Shown piece by piece: positions 45,775-57,685 of a DNA stretch of 64,000 bases. The stretch lies in NCBI RefSeq assembly GCF_000001735.4, contig NC_003071.7:8115151-8179150 (forward strand). The letters run 5' to 3'. The position numbers were made by a program, and so were the translations under genes. Source of the DNA: Arabidopsis thaliana (Eukaryota; Streptophyta; Magnoliopsida; Brassicales; Brassicaceae). Numbering within the stretch: the first letter of the stretch is position 1; every line of letters begins with the position of its first letter. The notes below the pieces were generated by a model. It worked only from the letters and a program-made list of their open reading frames with translations. It had not been told where the DNA came from and did no database searches.

Positions 45775-48329
45775 ATGTCAGAGACTGGTGATTTATGTGT
45801 AGAACTTCCCAAAGATGATCCCTTTTATCACCACAAAAAGGTTCAATTTCCTAATTTCTCTGCTCTTCTGTTATCTCAATACTCAAAGCCATTAGCTTTT
45901 TTTTTGCCTTATAGTCTAAAGATCAGATTTTTCATGTGCCAAAGTCTTAAAATATTACACTGTTTAGTTTTTCTCATGTTTTGTTTGAGTTTTTATGAAA
46001 ATGAATTTTCTTATGATTTTGTGTCTGTAGAAGTTCTTGAGTTGCAAAGGTTTATGCGTAAAGGAAACATTGAACCTCAGTGGATCATTATCTCAACAAC
46101 TGTTGAATGCTGCATTGGAAAAGTTGCTTCATTTTGGACGAATAGTTAATCTCGATAAGGTAAGCAAACATCGTAGGCCATTGTAATGCATGTGAAGTTG
46201 CTTAGATGATGGATTGAGTGAAATGCAGGTGGAAGTTTACTTTGGTGAGGATGCTTGCACTCCTGCAGGAATTTACAGTGTTAGAAACGAAATCTCAGCT
46301 CTCAGCTGGATCCTTTCGCTTATACCGGTTTCTTGTAAGATGCAAACACAAGTTGATACCTTTGAAGCTCTACGAGCTGCTTTAAAAGGTAGAATCAATG
46401 AGGTTGTTGGAGCTGAAAAGGAGAAAGCTAGAGTTGTTGATAGCTATAGATGCGAAAAGGAAAGCAAATTAGTAGAATGGGGTCAGGACAATGGAGTCAA
46501 AACCAAATTGCAGATAGCTCGTAAGCTTAACGGTTTTTTTCTGTTATGAAGTTATCAACAGAGATTTAAGTTTATGACAATGTGTTTTATAAATTTGGAT
46601 AGAAATTGATGGCTATGGACGAGGAGCTATAGCTAGCGAAGACTTGAAATTTGGCGATGTTGCTTTAGAGATTCCAGTCTCAAGTATCATTTCGGAGGAG
46701 TATGTGTACAACTCCGACATGGTATATCATTTGAGTTCATCCTGATTTAAAGATTGCGTCAGTTTCATCATAGCAATGCTATATGATGAGTGTTCTCTTG
46801 TCTTCAGTACCCAATATTGGAGACGTTTGATGGCATTACATCTGAGACAATGCTGCTCTTATGGACCATGAGGGAAAAGCATAACCTGGACTCGAAATTC
46901 AAACCATACTTTGACTCTCTGCAAGAGAATTTTTGTACCGGTAAAATTGTTTGGAGAACTAAATATTCAATTCTTGTAGCAGTGTTTGTTTCAAAGAGAC
47001 AACAAACATTGATTCTCTCATTGCAGGTTTGAGTTTTGGGGTTGATGCAATCATGGAGCTTGATGGTACATTGCTTTTAGATGAAATAATGCAAGCTAAA
47101 GAGGTGTGACTTGATCCCATCTCTTATCTTTTGGTTCTGTGATTTGTATTATGTTCTTGATTCCATTGGCAATTGTTTGTATATCTGCAGCTTTTGCGTG
47201 AGAGGTATGATGAATTGATTCCTCTTTTATCGAACCACCGGGAAGTATTTCCACCGGAGCTCTATACATGGGAACATTACTTATGGGCTTGTGAGTTGTA
47301 TTACTCAAATAGCATGCAAATCAAATTCCCAGATGGAAAGCTGAAGACTTGCTTGATTCCTGTCGCCGGTTTTCTCAACCATTCTGTATGTGTCTTCTCT
47401 CGTTCTGCCTCTGGTATACTAAGTAATTCCTATCACTATCCGGAATATGATAATTTGGCGGGTTTTGCAGATATACCCACACATAGTGAAATATGGAAAA
47501 GTAGACATTGAGACGAGTTCCTTGAAGTTCCCAGTCTCAAGGCCTTGCAACAAAGGGGAACAATGTTTTCTTAGCTACGGAAACTACTCTAGTTCGCATC
47601 TGTTAACATTTTACGGATTTCTACCAAAAGGGGATAACCCGTATGATGTCATTCCCTTAGGTAGTTTAACCTTACCTCATTCTGAGATCACTCAGGCTTA
47701 CATGCTTTTTTTGCTTTAAGTTGTATCTCTTCCTTGCAGATTTTGATGTCATTGATGATGAAGACATCGAGACCGAGTTTTCTTGGACAACTCACATGTT
47801 ACGCGGGACTTGGCTATCGAGTAATCACAACATCTTCCACTACGGCTTGCCTACTCCATTGTTGAACTACTTGCGCAAAGCTCATGGTCTTGTTCATCAT
47901 TCTGAAACAGATGTATATATTCTTCATCACCTTCGTATAACTACATCTATATCTCTATGAATCTAACACTTAAGATATTTTTCTCATTTCTTGATTCTTT
48001 TAAGTTATGGAAGAACTTGGAAGTTGAGATAGGAGTACTTGAGAATCTCCAATCCACATTCGACGACATGATGCAAAATCTTGGCGATGCAGATTCTATC
48101 GACAGGTATCAGTAGTTGTCTTGTCATGATATACAAAAGCTGAAACAGAGTGACCAATTACTTAGTAATCCGTCTGGTTTTACACTTTTACAGAGAAAAC
48201 GCGGATTGGGATGTTAAACTAGCGATGGAGTTCAAAGAGCGGCAGAGAAAGATTGTCTCATCCATTCTTGATTCATGTTCTGCAGGTATCAAACTAGTTC
48301 AAGAATCCATAACTAACCCACCGGTTTAG
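45775..48329 (+). CDS. SET-domain protein, SETD3/Rubisco-LSMT type
   Basis: Putative protein lysine (or histidine) methyltransferase of the non-histone SETD3/LSMT class; substrate unknown. Eleven exons: 45775-45840, 46031-46159, 46229-46520, 46603-46721, 46808-46940, 47027-47103, 47191-47385, 47471-47660, 47740-47912, 48005-48105 and 48194-48329, giving 536 aa. The split SET domain begins GYGRGAIASEDLKFGDVALE (~residue 165). Inserted helices follow, then GFLNHSIYPH (AdoMet-binding NHS) and GEQCFLSYGNYSSSHLLTFYGF (SET C-terminal SYG). A substrate-binding-like helical region forms the C terminus. The N-terminal ~150 residues are unlike the SET fold and have a coiled-coil tendency. It corresponds to At2g18850 from memory. 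Confidence 0.88.
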
Positions 48330-49207
48330 CTAAGGTAGAATGAGATGAGAACCTGATCTTGGATTCAGCTTATACTGTATTATGAAATGTATCTTCTTGA
48401 CAAAGTTAAATTGTGTGAGTTAAAAGACTTTAGTTCAATTTTAGTTACATTTTAGTTACATTTTAGTTACATACTTCCTCTGTTTAATCTCATTAGACAC
48501 CTCTTTTTTTCTTGCTTATATAATTGCTTCATATCCACGTAATCTCATTAGACACCTCTTTATATAATCTCATTAGAATTTATAAATTTATGTACTTACG
48601 TACGTACGTACGTGTGCGACTAACCCTAGACAAATTAACCGAATACTCTTTTTTTTGCAAATGCATCACGCATGGTACCCTAATAGTGGTGTCTCCATCA
48701 TTTGTCATTACTTTCTGAATGCAAAATGAGTAATCAGATTCATTAACATTTGACTAATACTATATTTTCTCATATTTTTTGTGGGCATAGAGAATTATCA
48801 GTATTTTGAGCATATTATAAAAGTAATCTCAAATGGGAAACATAACAAATAATAAAAAAGAATGAAAAAGTTGATGTGGCTGCTGGTGGCAGCAAATTGG
48901 CGGACCCCATCTTCCAGGTTACATTCTTGTCGTTTTCCAGCTTCTTAACACAGAGCTATAATCTCATGCACCAAAGAGCATACTAATATCCTATGTCTCC
49001 GAGTAATAATCAGCCACGTTTCTATAATAGACACAAGTTGGTGTGACACTGACAAGAAAATAAATAAGATTTATAGAAAGTGGGAACAGAACACAAAAAA
49101 AAAGCTGAAACAAAGAGTTCGAGAAAAATTTCGATTCTCTTGCTCGTAAAAGCTTCTTTTGATTCTCTTTGACTCTGTTTTGTGGATAGCTCCTGAAGAA
49201 GAAGAAG
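48330..49207. other. Spacer with short tandem repeats and syntaxin-like gene leader
   Basis: 48440-48472 holds three copies of TTTTAGTTACA. AATCTCATTAGACACCTCTTT occurs at ~48486-48506 and 48539-48560, followed by a partial third AATCTCATTAGA. 48595-48612 is an ACGT tetranucleotide run. From ~49080 a probable leader of the next gene begins. Confidence 0.6.
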
Positions 49208-50500
49208 ATGATGGTAGTGAACAGCTTTGATCTATGGCAAAAAGATGTTTTCTTCTCTGCAGCTGAAGAGGTTCAAAAATCTACAGATATGTATGGTTTC
49301 TTGTTAGATTTTGATCTTGTAATCTCTTCTTTGAGCTTAGCTTTTGATCTTGCATAAATTAAGAGATTGAGATGTGTTTAATTTGCTATTGTTCTTTACT
49401 TGGATTTTAGAATGGAGTCTGCTTATAGATTGTGGATTAGAGAGAAGAAAGATGAGATTTGTAAGGAACTTCAAGCAGCTTTAGGTACAGCTAAATGGCA
49501 GGTACAATAATGTTTCTTGAAACATTTCTGGTTTAGTTGTGTTCTTGTTCTTGTCTAGTTCTTGAAAAGTTTTGAAACTGTGTTGAATCAGTTGGAGGAG
49601 TTTGAGAAGGCAGTGAGATTGAGTCATAAACGGTGTGGGGATAATGATTCTTCATCCACACGGCATAAACAGTTTGTTACCGCTATTGAAAACCAGATTC
49701 ATCGCGTAGAAACTTCTCTGCAAGAAGCTTATAGTGAAAATGGGAAAAAGCCTCTCCGTTGGGTTGATCTTAATGAAGAAGAGCGTGATGACTTAGCAAT
49801 GTTTCTCTCTGGATCTTCTCGAACTTCACAGAGTTTTAGTGGTGAGAGCAGCATCAAGTCGAGAGAGTCTACTAATAGTTCTCTAGTTGAAAACGTTATG
49901 GAAGTTTCAGCTAAAGTAACATTCAAGAAAGCTAAAGTTTATGGTGATGGCTCTGAGTGTGTCATAGACATTGAAGAAAGAGTGACACCTGGCCAAGCAG
50001 AGAAATCAGTTGGGCTGAGAAGAATATGGAGTTCACCAAATTTCAATTCTTTGAGAATTATAGTTCCTGGTGGTGATAATGAAGAAGAAAAGGAGACATT
50101 GGTGGCACAAATAGAAGCGACGCCTAAAGTTAAAGGAACTAAGTCTGTATTGTGGATGCAGAGACTTCCTGATCATAATCAGGTGAGTGTGTTGATATAT
50201 AAGCTTTAGTCATGGTAGGAGGAAGTAACTTACTTGTTCAGTGTTTTTTTCAGCTCTTTGACAAGACCGGTTGCTTTCAAAATCCGATACGCTTACCGTT
50301 TAATCACCCGATCAAGTTTATTGTTTCCTTATTGCTAATGGTGTTTCTACTATGTGAGTCACTTCAGTTTTTTTTCTTAATGAATCAATACTTTGCTAAA
50401 TATATAGATTTTGGTCTTGAGCTTGTTAATATTGCTAACGAGCATTGCTTTTTCCCCTGTTTAAACCGATGCAGTACCCTTCGTAGTGTATTTGTCTTGA
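49208..50500 (+). CDS. Syntaxin-6 N-domain-like, tail-anchored membrane protein
   Basis: Annotated in Arabidopsis as a syntaxin/t-SNARE family protein (At2g18860 from memory). Five exons: 49208-49290, 49411-49501, 49559-50182, 50254-50353 and 50475-50500 (26 nt), giving 307 aa. The N-terminal ~110 residues match the three-helix Syntaxin-6 N domain (DLWQKDVFFSAAEEVQKSTD, then RLWIREKKDE, then RWVDLNEEERDDL). The C terminus is a hydrophobic tail anchor (FIVSLLLMVFLLLPFVVYLS) completed by the tiny last exon. Between them I find no heptad SNARE motif with a central Gln. An alternative start at the next codon (49211) is possible. It may act as a SNARE regulator at TGN/endosomal membranes; this is inference. 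Confidence 0.85.
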
Positions 50501-51256
50501 GAATTTTACCACGGTTCGAAACTGTCAAGAAGCTGCTAAAGAGATCAGCTTTCGCGTCTAATGGTTAGGATTCATAATCCCACAAGAACAAACAGAGATT
50601 AAAAAGCTTTACATATGTTACTTTTAACTTGTTGCTTTGGTTCTTCAGGGAACGTATAGAAACATTGAAACGTGTAAGATTAAGTAAAGGGATTAGAGTT
50701 TATATTACGGCTTTGGCTACCGTTGATAAAGATGTAAATGCAATATTCGTTTCGTAGATGTTTGACAATACAATGCCATAAGAATCAAGATTTATGCCAT
50801 GTTTTTATGAACAATTTCTTAACTACATTTCAAAAGAGTTTGCTCTCTAAACCAACAACTTGGAATCTTGGTACTTGGATTTTGTCCCTAACTTTATATT
50901 GGGCCTCTAACTTTATGACCAAAGAAGGTCCAAGTTTTGTTAGTACAAAAAAAAAACAGTTTACATACATCTCTCAGTCACCTCCATTGATTATGCAGTA
51001 GAATCTGCCTTGTACACTCACAAAAAAATATAATAAATTTTACTTTTTAAATAAAATAAACGTCTTTGTTATGATAAAATTTACATCTTTTCTATAGAAT
51101 CCTTTCAATATTTTATATTTTAAAGACAGTAAATTTATATAAACTTATCATAAATAATTAGTATGATTTTATAATTTAAGAGATTATTATACCTAACTCA
51201 GAAATTGGATTTCAAATAATAATATACTCAAATAAACGTTTGTATGCTATATTATA
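50501..51256. other. 3' flank and AT-rich spacer
   Basis: 3'UTR of the syntaxin-like gene, then AT-rich DNA. An 87-codon ORF at 50738-51001 has no recognisable domain. Confidence 0.4.
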
Positions 51257-51770
51257 CAGTAAAACCTCTATAAATTAATAACGTTGGGACTACAAAATTT
51301 TATTAATTTAAAGAGGTATTAATTTATTGATAAATTAATATTTTATTAATTTATAGAGAGATTTTTCCAAATTTAGTAATTTTTTACAAATTTTTATAAG
51401 ATTTCTTTCATTATAGAAAATATCTTTCTAAAACAAGTTACAAATAAAACATAATAATAATGTATAAAACATAATAACACCAAAAGTTTTAATACAGTAA
51501 AATATGAAAATTATAGTCAAACAAAGAACAAATATGAATTTAAGCAAAAAATTATTATAAATCTATTTTAAAGAATTTTTATACATAATATATATATATA
51601 TATAATTGATACATTTATATAATTATTAACTTATGATATTGATGGGACCATATATTTACATAGAACTTTCAAAAAAATTATTATCTTATTGATTTATCGA
51701 TTTGTGTCACTTTTTACATTAGTCCTAACTCGTGACTGGAAAAATTTATTAATTTTTTGAGGTTCTACTG
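51257..51770. mobile_element. Emigrant-type MITE
   Basis: 514 bp. The left terminus CAGTAAAACCTCTATAAATT and the right terminus (reverse complement CAGTAGAACCTCAAAAAATT) form imperfect terminal inverted repeats, flanked by the dinucleotide TA on both sides (51255-51256, 51771-51772). The interior is non-coding, very AT-rich and contains an additional palindrome near the left end (51287-51360). Terminal sequence, size and TA target match the Arabidopsis Emigrant family of pogo/Tc1-mariner-related MITEs as I remember it. Confidence 0.88.
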
Positions 51771-51772
51771 TA

Positions 51773-52320
51773 TATAATACTTAAACTGATTAATGAGATA
51801 TATCCATTTAATAAATTTATAAATAAATTTAAATTAAAAATAAAATGGAATGATAAAGATTTTTTTTAACAGAGTTTTCTAGCACTTAATCTTCTTTGCT
51901 TCCCTTTATTTACCATAACCACAATTCTCATCTAATTGTCAAACCTTGATCTTCAACTCAAATTGAAGCTAAACCATGTTCTTAAACTTGACATGTGTTT
52001 TAAATAAATACCACTTTGTTAACACAGTTTTTAATCAACACTATATTCTGCCAGACTGCCATCATATCATTTTTGCAAGGAAATTTTCTCAATATGATTA
52101 TCTACCTAAATGATACTATATTTTAACATATAAGGTTACGTTTTGATTCTGTAGTTTATGGAAGAATCCTTATAATATTATTCCTAAACTACCTTCCCTG
52201 TTTTATTTCTACTCAAAAACCCTTTTTTTTTTTTTTTTTTTTTGTAAATCTCACTTTCTTCTTCTCTCTTCAGGCTGTGAATATTCTGATTTCTGACTAA
52301 GCTCTCTACAATTCTCTCTC
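51773..52320. other. Spacer and VEL3 leader
   Basis: AT-rich, with a T19 tract around 52225-52243, then a CTCTCT-rich leader before the VEL3 ATG. Nothing else was seen. Confidence 0.4.
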
Positions 52321-53327
52321 ATGGCCTCTTCTCTCGACGGTAATTTTCTTTTTGGGACAGTTTTTAGAAATTTAGTGCTTTCGCTTTAAGATGAAGCCTT
52401 GGACTTGTTAGAGATTTTTTTTTCTTTTTCAACTCTTGATGATCGGCTTATATATAGTGATGCTTTTACTCATAATTTACTAGTGAATTTTTATTATCGT
52501 GTTTTACTTTTCAAGATCAATTTGTTGTTTGCTTAATTTGGTAATGGAAAAGTCTTTTGTCAAAAAAAAAAGCTATTGGTGGGTCATTTTACTATTAGCT
52601 ATTGGTGGGTCATTTTACTTCACGCAGGAGCTGCAAGTAACTCTAATTTGAGTGATGATAAAAAGAAACGAAGGAAAAACCCTAAGCCTCGGCACTTAAG
52701 TTCGTATGGGAAGCGTAATAACACTCCAGTTCAACCCTCAGGTAAAAACATGTTTCACACAAGTTATTTTTCATTTACACTATTTTTCAGTTTCTCACAC
52801 ATTATATTGCAACAATTTTTTCATTAGAAACTGAAACCAAGAGCCAAGGCAAAAGAGTTTGCTTCAACAACTCTGATGTAAGACAGATGAAGCAAAACAC
52901 TTCTTCTAGAGAAAATCAGTTTGGCATAAAAGAAACTGTCTTGGAGAATTTCCCCAACGTCACTCCTCAGTTTATGTCAGACCAAATCAATGGCCATCAA
53001 GATAAACCTGAGAAGGCGAAGAAGAATCCGGAAAGCTATGGTTTAGGGCTTGAGCAATGTGTGAAGATCATAAGAAAGCTTGAGTGTTCAGGTTATGTTG
53101 AGAGCACTTTTAGACAAAAGTTTTTGACTTGGTTTAGCCTACGAGCTACGAGTCAGGAGAGAAATACTGTCACGACATTCATGAATGCTTTCAATGATGA
53201 TTCAATGGCTCTGGCTGAGCAGCTCGTTGACACATTCTCTGATTGTATATGGAGCAAGGGTTCTGTGATTGGCGATCGCGATGGAGGTGGCAGTAGTGGT
53301 GTCTCATGTAAGAAGCCGCGACATTGA
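52321..53327 (+). CDS. VEL3: VEL3 (VIN3-like, VID-only truncated paralogue)
   Basis: Member of the VERNALIZATION5/VIN3-LIKE family of PRC2 accessory proteins (At2g18870, also called VIL4, from memory). Three exons: 52321-52339 (19 nt), 52628-52741 and 52828-53327, giving 210 aa. The N-terminal exon MASSLD plus GAAS matches the first exon junction of VEL2. Then a basic stretch (KKKRRKNPKPRHLSSYGKR), a linker, and the C-terminal VID (VEL/VIN3-interaction domain: YGLGLEQCVKIIRKLECSGY through LAEQLVDTFSDCIWSK). The PHD finger and the FNIII domain present in VEL2 are entirely absent. The frame is intact and the VID strongly conserved, so it is likely functional in VEL polymerisation rather than chromatin reading (inference). 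Confidence 0.9.
52571..52622 (+). repeat. VEL3: 26-bp tandem duplication at VEL3 intron 1 acceptor
   Basis: AGCTATTGGTGGGTCATTT starts at 52571 and again at 52597, followed in both copies by TACT; period 26, 23 bp identical. The second copy runs into the CACGCAG acceptor (ends 52627). Confidence 0.9.
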
Positions 53328-54532
53328 TTAGAAGAGATTATGTAGGCATTCTTTGCAGTTTCAGTCTTTTTTTTTTTTTTCTTTGGGATCACGTAAAAAG
53401 AATTCAACTTTTTTTTTAAAATTTTTCATTAGCATTTTCATGGACATCACAATTTGGTGCTGGATATGGATTTTCTCTTTTTCTAGTGTGTTGTATTTTT
53501 TTTCTTCCCGATTGTTGAAAGTTCAAGATAATAACCATATCAAAACAAGCTATTTGTAAAGAAGGATTTCTTACCAATATATCCCTCGCAAATTGGCTAT
53601 AACTAGCTAAGGAGTTGTAAAAGGAAAAACAATCCTCGCAAATCAGTTCTTTCAAACTAAAGAAACTCACAAAGCTCTTTCAAAATTTGCAAAAGTGTTA
53701 ATTAGCAAATCTCTTGCAAATTTTGACTAGCAAATCCCCATGAATATTGTGAAGGATTTACGACTTTTATATAATTTCAATTTCTTTTTAAAAGAGTTTG
53801 GTTTTGGATTTGGATGAGTTTAGAATTGATCGGTTGCTTTATCAAAATTGTGTTGATCATCTTTAGAATCTTGGAAAATGTTATAAAAAATTATTAACGA
53901 GGTTTTGAAAATTATGTTGCTATCTTTATTACGCCACATAAATATCAAAATGTGCGATGTCGAGTATACCAATGCCCAATTTCACATTTAGCATATATAC
54001 AAATAGTATAATATTTGTATAATGTTACATATACTACAATTTTCAAAAAATGATACATAATTTAATTTATAATACACAACGAGTCACGACGAAGATATTG
54101 CTCTGCACGACTCCAACGAACTAGCTAGAGTAAAAAACGTTGCTAAGTCTTACGTGGCATCTCCCGCCCAACAATTCAGCAAAGTTAGTTATTGAATGCT
54201 GTTTAGTTATTCTCAGTAATGCGATAGACCCAACGAAACTATAGACGACCACTAATAATAATACACGTAAGCAAAAATCGAACCACTAAACAATCACGTG
54301 AAGAAACACGGATACATTGAGTGCACCGTTACGTACACAATCAAACCAATTATAAATGATTTAATTTAATTGTCTGTTCACTCCCCAAGATAGATCTATC
54401 CAAGAGAGACACACATTCACTGCTTTTGACTCACTTTTTTAATCTTTTTGGATTTTGGTGAAAAAGTTTAATTTGTCTCTTTCTCTATTTATCTCCGGCG
54501 TCAATTTCACGGCGGCTACACGACGGTTATCG
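53328..54532. other. VEL3 3'UTR, spacer and promoter of the coiled-coil gene
   Basis: 3'UTR to ~53560. 53570-54050 is AT-rich with repeats of CTCGCAAAT-like motifs (TCCTCGCAAAT and TCTCTTGCAAATT near 53583, 53633 and 53712). From 54060 the composition is richer, with ACGTAAG, CACGTGA (54295-54301) and CACGTAAG motifs, then a leader. No gene seen. Confidence 0.45.
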
Positions 54533-57137
54533 ATGTCATTGACTGTACCGGAGTTCGATTTCAGAGTAATTCTTCTCTCTTTATCTATCATTCTCTCTCA
54601 CTGCTTCACGAAATCTCTCTTAAGCTTCATTTGTTGTGTTTGCTTCTTTTATAGTTGACGCCACAGTTTGGTTTCTCACAGTCACCGATCGGGTGAGTTT
54701 TCTCGTCATTTCTAGGTTTTTTGTTCTCCGATTGGATTCGATTTTTACTCTGTGTATCCATCAGGGAGCGTAATTTCGCGGATGTTGATAATCTGGAGAA
54801 CTGTATTAAGTATTTGAATCAGAGCTTAGTCACCTCTGGATTCTCTGCTTCGCTTGACCTCTTCGCTACCGATCCTGTGCGTTTTAATCATTCTCTAATT
54901 GTTTTTTTTCGTTTATCGATTTGTTTGATGAAGCTGATTCGATGAACTTGTATTAGGTTTCGATTGCTAGAACTTGCAATTGCGTATACGCTTTGATTCA
55001 ACAGAGGCAACGAGATGTGGAATTTAGAGAATCTGCTAATGATCAGAGACAACGGTGACTATTTTGTTTTTTTTATCTGAATGTTGATTTTTCTATGTGC
55101 ATTGTGAATTAATGGATGTTGTTAAACTAATTTAGTAGCTTCATTATGATAGTGTTCATTCTTAAGCATGAGATTGACTCTGTGAGATAGATCATGCTAT
55201 GAATATGTTTTTGGTTTAGATTTAGACATGAAACCCCTGTGATCTAGATTTTGTTACTGTTTTTGGTTTTATGTGTGTTTAGAATATAGTTATAGTGAAC
55301 TTCTTTTGGGAGCAAAGAAGAAGACAAAAATGCTTGAGATAAAGTTACTGAAATTGCCATTTTTGTTGCATCTATGAAGCTTTCTGCATGTGATATGTCA
55401 TTGTTTTTACCAAGTTCTTGTTTACTTCAGACTTTTATCCGATATGGCGAGACTCGAAGCAAAAGTTGAAAGGCTTGAGACTCAATTGCAAGCTAAAGAA
55501 AGGGAACTTGGTTCGGTGACAAGAACGGTAAGAGATATATATCCGAGGTTGGAATATGGACAACATGTAATGATGGATCATGACATACTTTTTTTGGTCA
55601 GGAAGCAAAAAATACAGCGGCTTTAAAGACGCAGAATGAGAAGCTTCAAAAAGAGAGAGATGAGTTTCAACGAATGGTGATTGCTAACCAGGTTTGAATC
55701 GTTGCTTAATACCAGCTCGAATTCTCAGTTTTTTTGTGATGCGGATCATGTTTCAAAGAATTTGGGAATGCTGATGCAATGCTTTTTGAACATTTTGTTA
55801 TTGTTTGTGTATGAAAGCAAGTCAAGACCCAACAATTACATGAAACAAAAAAGAAAGAAAAAGAGTACATAAAGTTACAGGTATGGGTTCACATAGCAAG
55901 TTCAGAGTGTTTGTAATATAGGTTCAATCTTAATTAATTAAAAATTGATCTTGTTTTAGGAGAGGTTAAACCAAGTGTTGATGGAGAAAAAGAAGGAAAC
56001 GAGATCAGGCATGGAGATTATGAATCTACTCCAGGTACTATATGCGATTTGAAATAACTATTATCGAGTTTTCTTAGACTATCCTCTTTCGCTAATGAAC
56101 ATTTTCCTGTAAATATATGCACAGAAAGAAGGGAGACAGCGTGGAACATGGAGTGGGAAGAAAACTGACTCTGATTTCTACAAAAAAATTGTAACCACCA
56201 TGACAATTTAGCTTTCTCAGGCCTTATATTTCATTGAATCAATGTGTTACTGACACATATGGCGCAATATGATATTTTCAGGTGGATGCATATGAGGCGA
56301 AAAATCAAGAACTGATGGCAGAGAACACTGATCTGAGAGCGTTACTACGATCAACGCAGGTTAGTTTGCTTATTCTTGTCTGAGAAAACTTTTGTGAAAG
56401 AATCTTTTATGATCTTTGTATTGAAGACTATGCTACGTTTTGACAGGGTGACATGCGTTCTTTCTTGAATGCTTCTGGTGGATTAACCAACCAATCTTTG
56501 GTAGCTAATGGAAGACACGGTGCAGACCCTTCTCAGTCTCCTTTGGGCGGGAAGACGGTACATAAATCTCATTATAAGCTAATTCAATTTTCAATCGATT
56601 CCTGTTGTATATACACAGCCAAAACACCAGTACATATCAACAAGAATGAATATCGGTATTGACAGGACGTTTTTGACCTACCTTTTCGTATGGCACGAGG
56701 TCAAATAGAAGATAGTTTACGCTCTAAGATGGTTTCCATCAAGGTAAGAAACAGTCTAACCCGAGTTTACACCTTTTAATCTGTTATAGCTGCTCATATA
56801 CTAACCTGTTCCGTTTTTTTGTTTGCTTCGATTACTGAAGGAACGTATGGGTCAGTTAGTAGATGCACAAAAAGAAGTATCCATTACTTCAGAAGCGTCA
56901 GAGAGGGAACTTGAACTTGAAGCACAACTCGTCGAGGCACGCAGCATTATTCAAGAACAGGTATTTTAAAACATATCCTTCTTTGATTTCTCTGTTCTTA
57001 TGATTATCTCTAGAAACATTACAAATTTACAAAATCTTCTGATGCAGGAATCTATAATGTCCAAACATTTACCTAAGACAGATCGGAGAAGGAACTCAGC
57101 TCCTCCACATTCTTCTGTCAACGGACTGCGTGGCTGA
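54533..57137 (+). CDS. Afadin/alpha-actinin-binding-like coiled-coil protein
   Basis: Fourteen exons: 54533-54565, 54655-54692, 54765-54876, 54957-55054, 55431-55527, 55602-55691, 55818-55880, 55960-56034, 56125-56190, 56282-56359, 56447-56557, 56666-56743, 56841-56960 and 57048-57137; total 382 aa, every junction in frame. N-terminal globular part (ENCIKYLNQSLVTSGFSASL), then a long coiled coil (MARLEAKVERLETQLQAKER; LNQVLMEKKKETRSG; NQELMAENTDLRALL) and a second short coil (ERELELEAQLVEARSIIQEQ). This fits the SSX2IP/ADIP-like family, whose animal member is centrosomal/junctional. The Arabidopsis gene is described as microtubule-associated (At2g18876, from memory). It sits between the two VEL paralogues. 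Confidence 0.85.
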
Positions 57138-57685
57138 CTAATTAGATTGTGAATCTCAGGTTCAAAATATCAAATCTCTTCCTGTAATTTGATCTTGCTA
57201 AACAAAGAAATGTTTTATGAACTTATAAAAAAATTTAAATGAATGTGGATTCGTATTTGTAACGTTGTACAGAACACTTGCAGACAGCAAGCTGCAAGCT
57301 GTAGAGTATTATAGATGGAGAGATATGTTTTATATCATAATATAGATGCCTTTCTTTATAAAAGAAATCGAATTATTTCATGTGTGTTCCCAAATCCCAA
57401 ATGCAAGCAATCTTAATGATAGACTGATTGTAGACAGACTCAACTATGTTAGTACAAGTAGTACAAAAGTTTATGTAAAAAAAAAAAATAATTAAATTTT
57501 GGAGACTTTGATGACAAAGTTATATACTACACCATAATACGATGGTCTGAAAAAACAACACACAACAAAAATTGGTTGATACAATAAAAATTAGATTAAT
57601 AAATATATACATATATGATTATTCAAATTAATGATACTAAATTAAAATTGATAGGGGCATATTGTTAGAGTTTTTCATCACCATA
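57138..57685. other. 3' flank
   Basis: 3'UTR to about 57380, then AT-rich spacer with an A-rich run at 57478-57488. No coding signal. Confidence 0.4.

Noticed and set aside
50738-51001. 87-codon ORF 3' of the syntaxin-like gene
   Set aside because: No recognisable domain; probably chance ORF in spacer between the gene and the Emigrant element.
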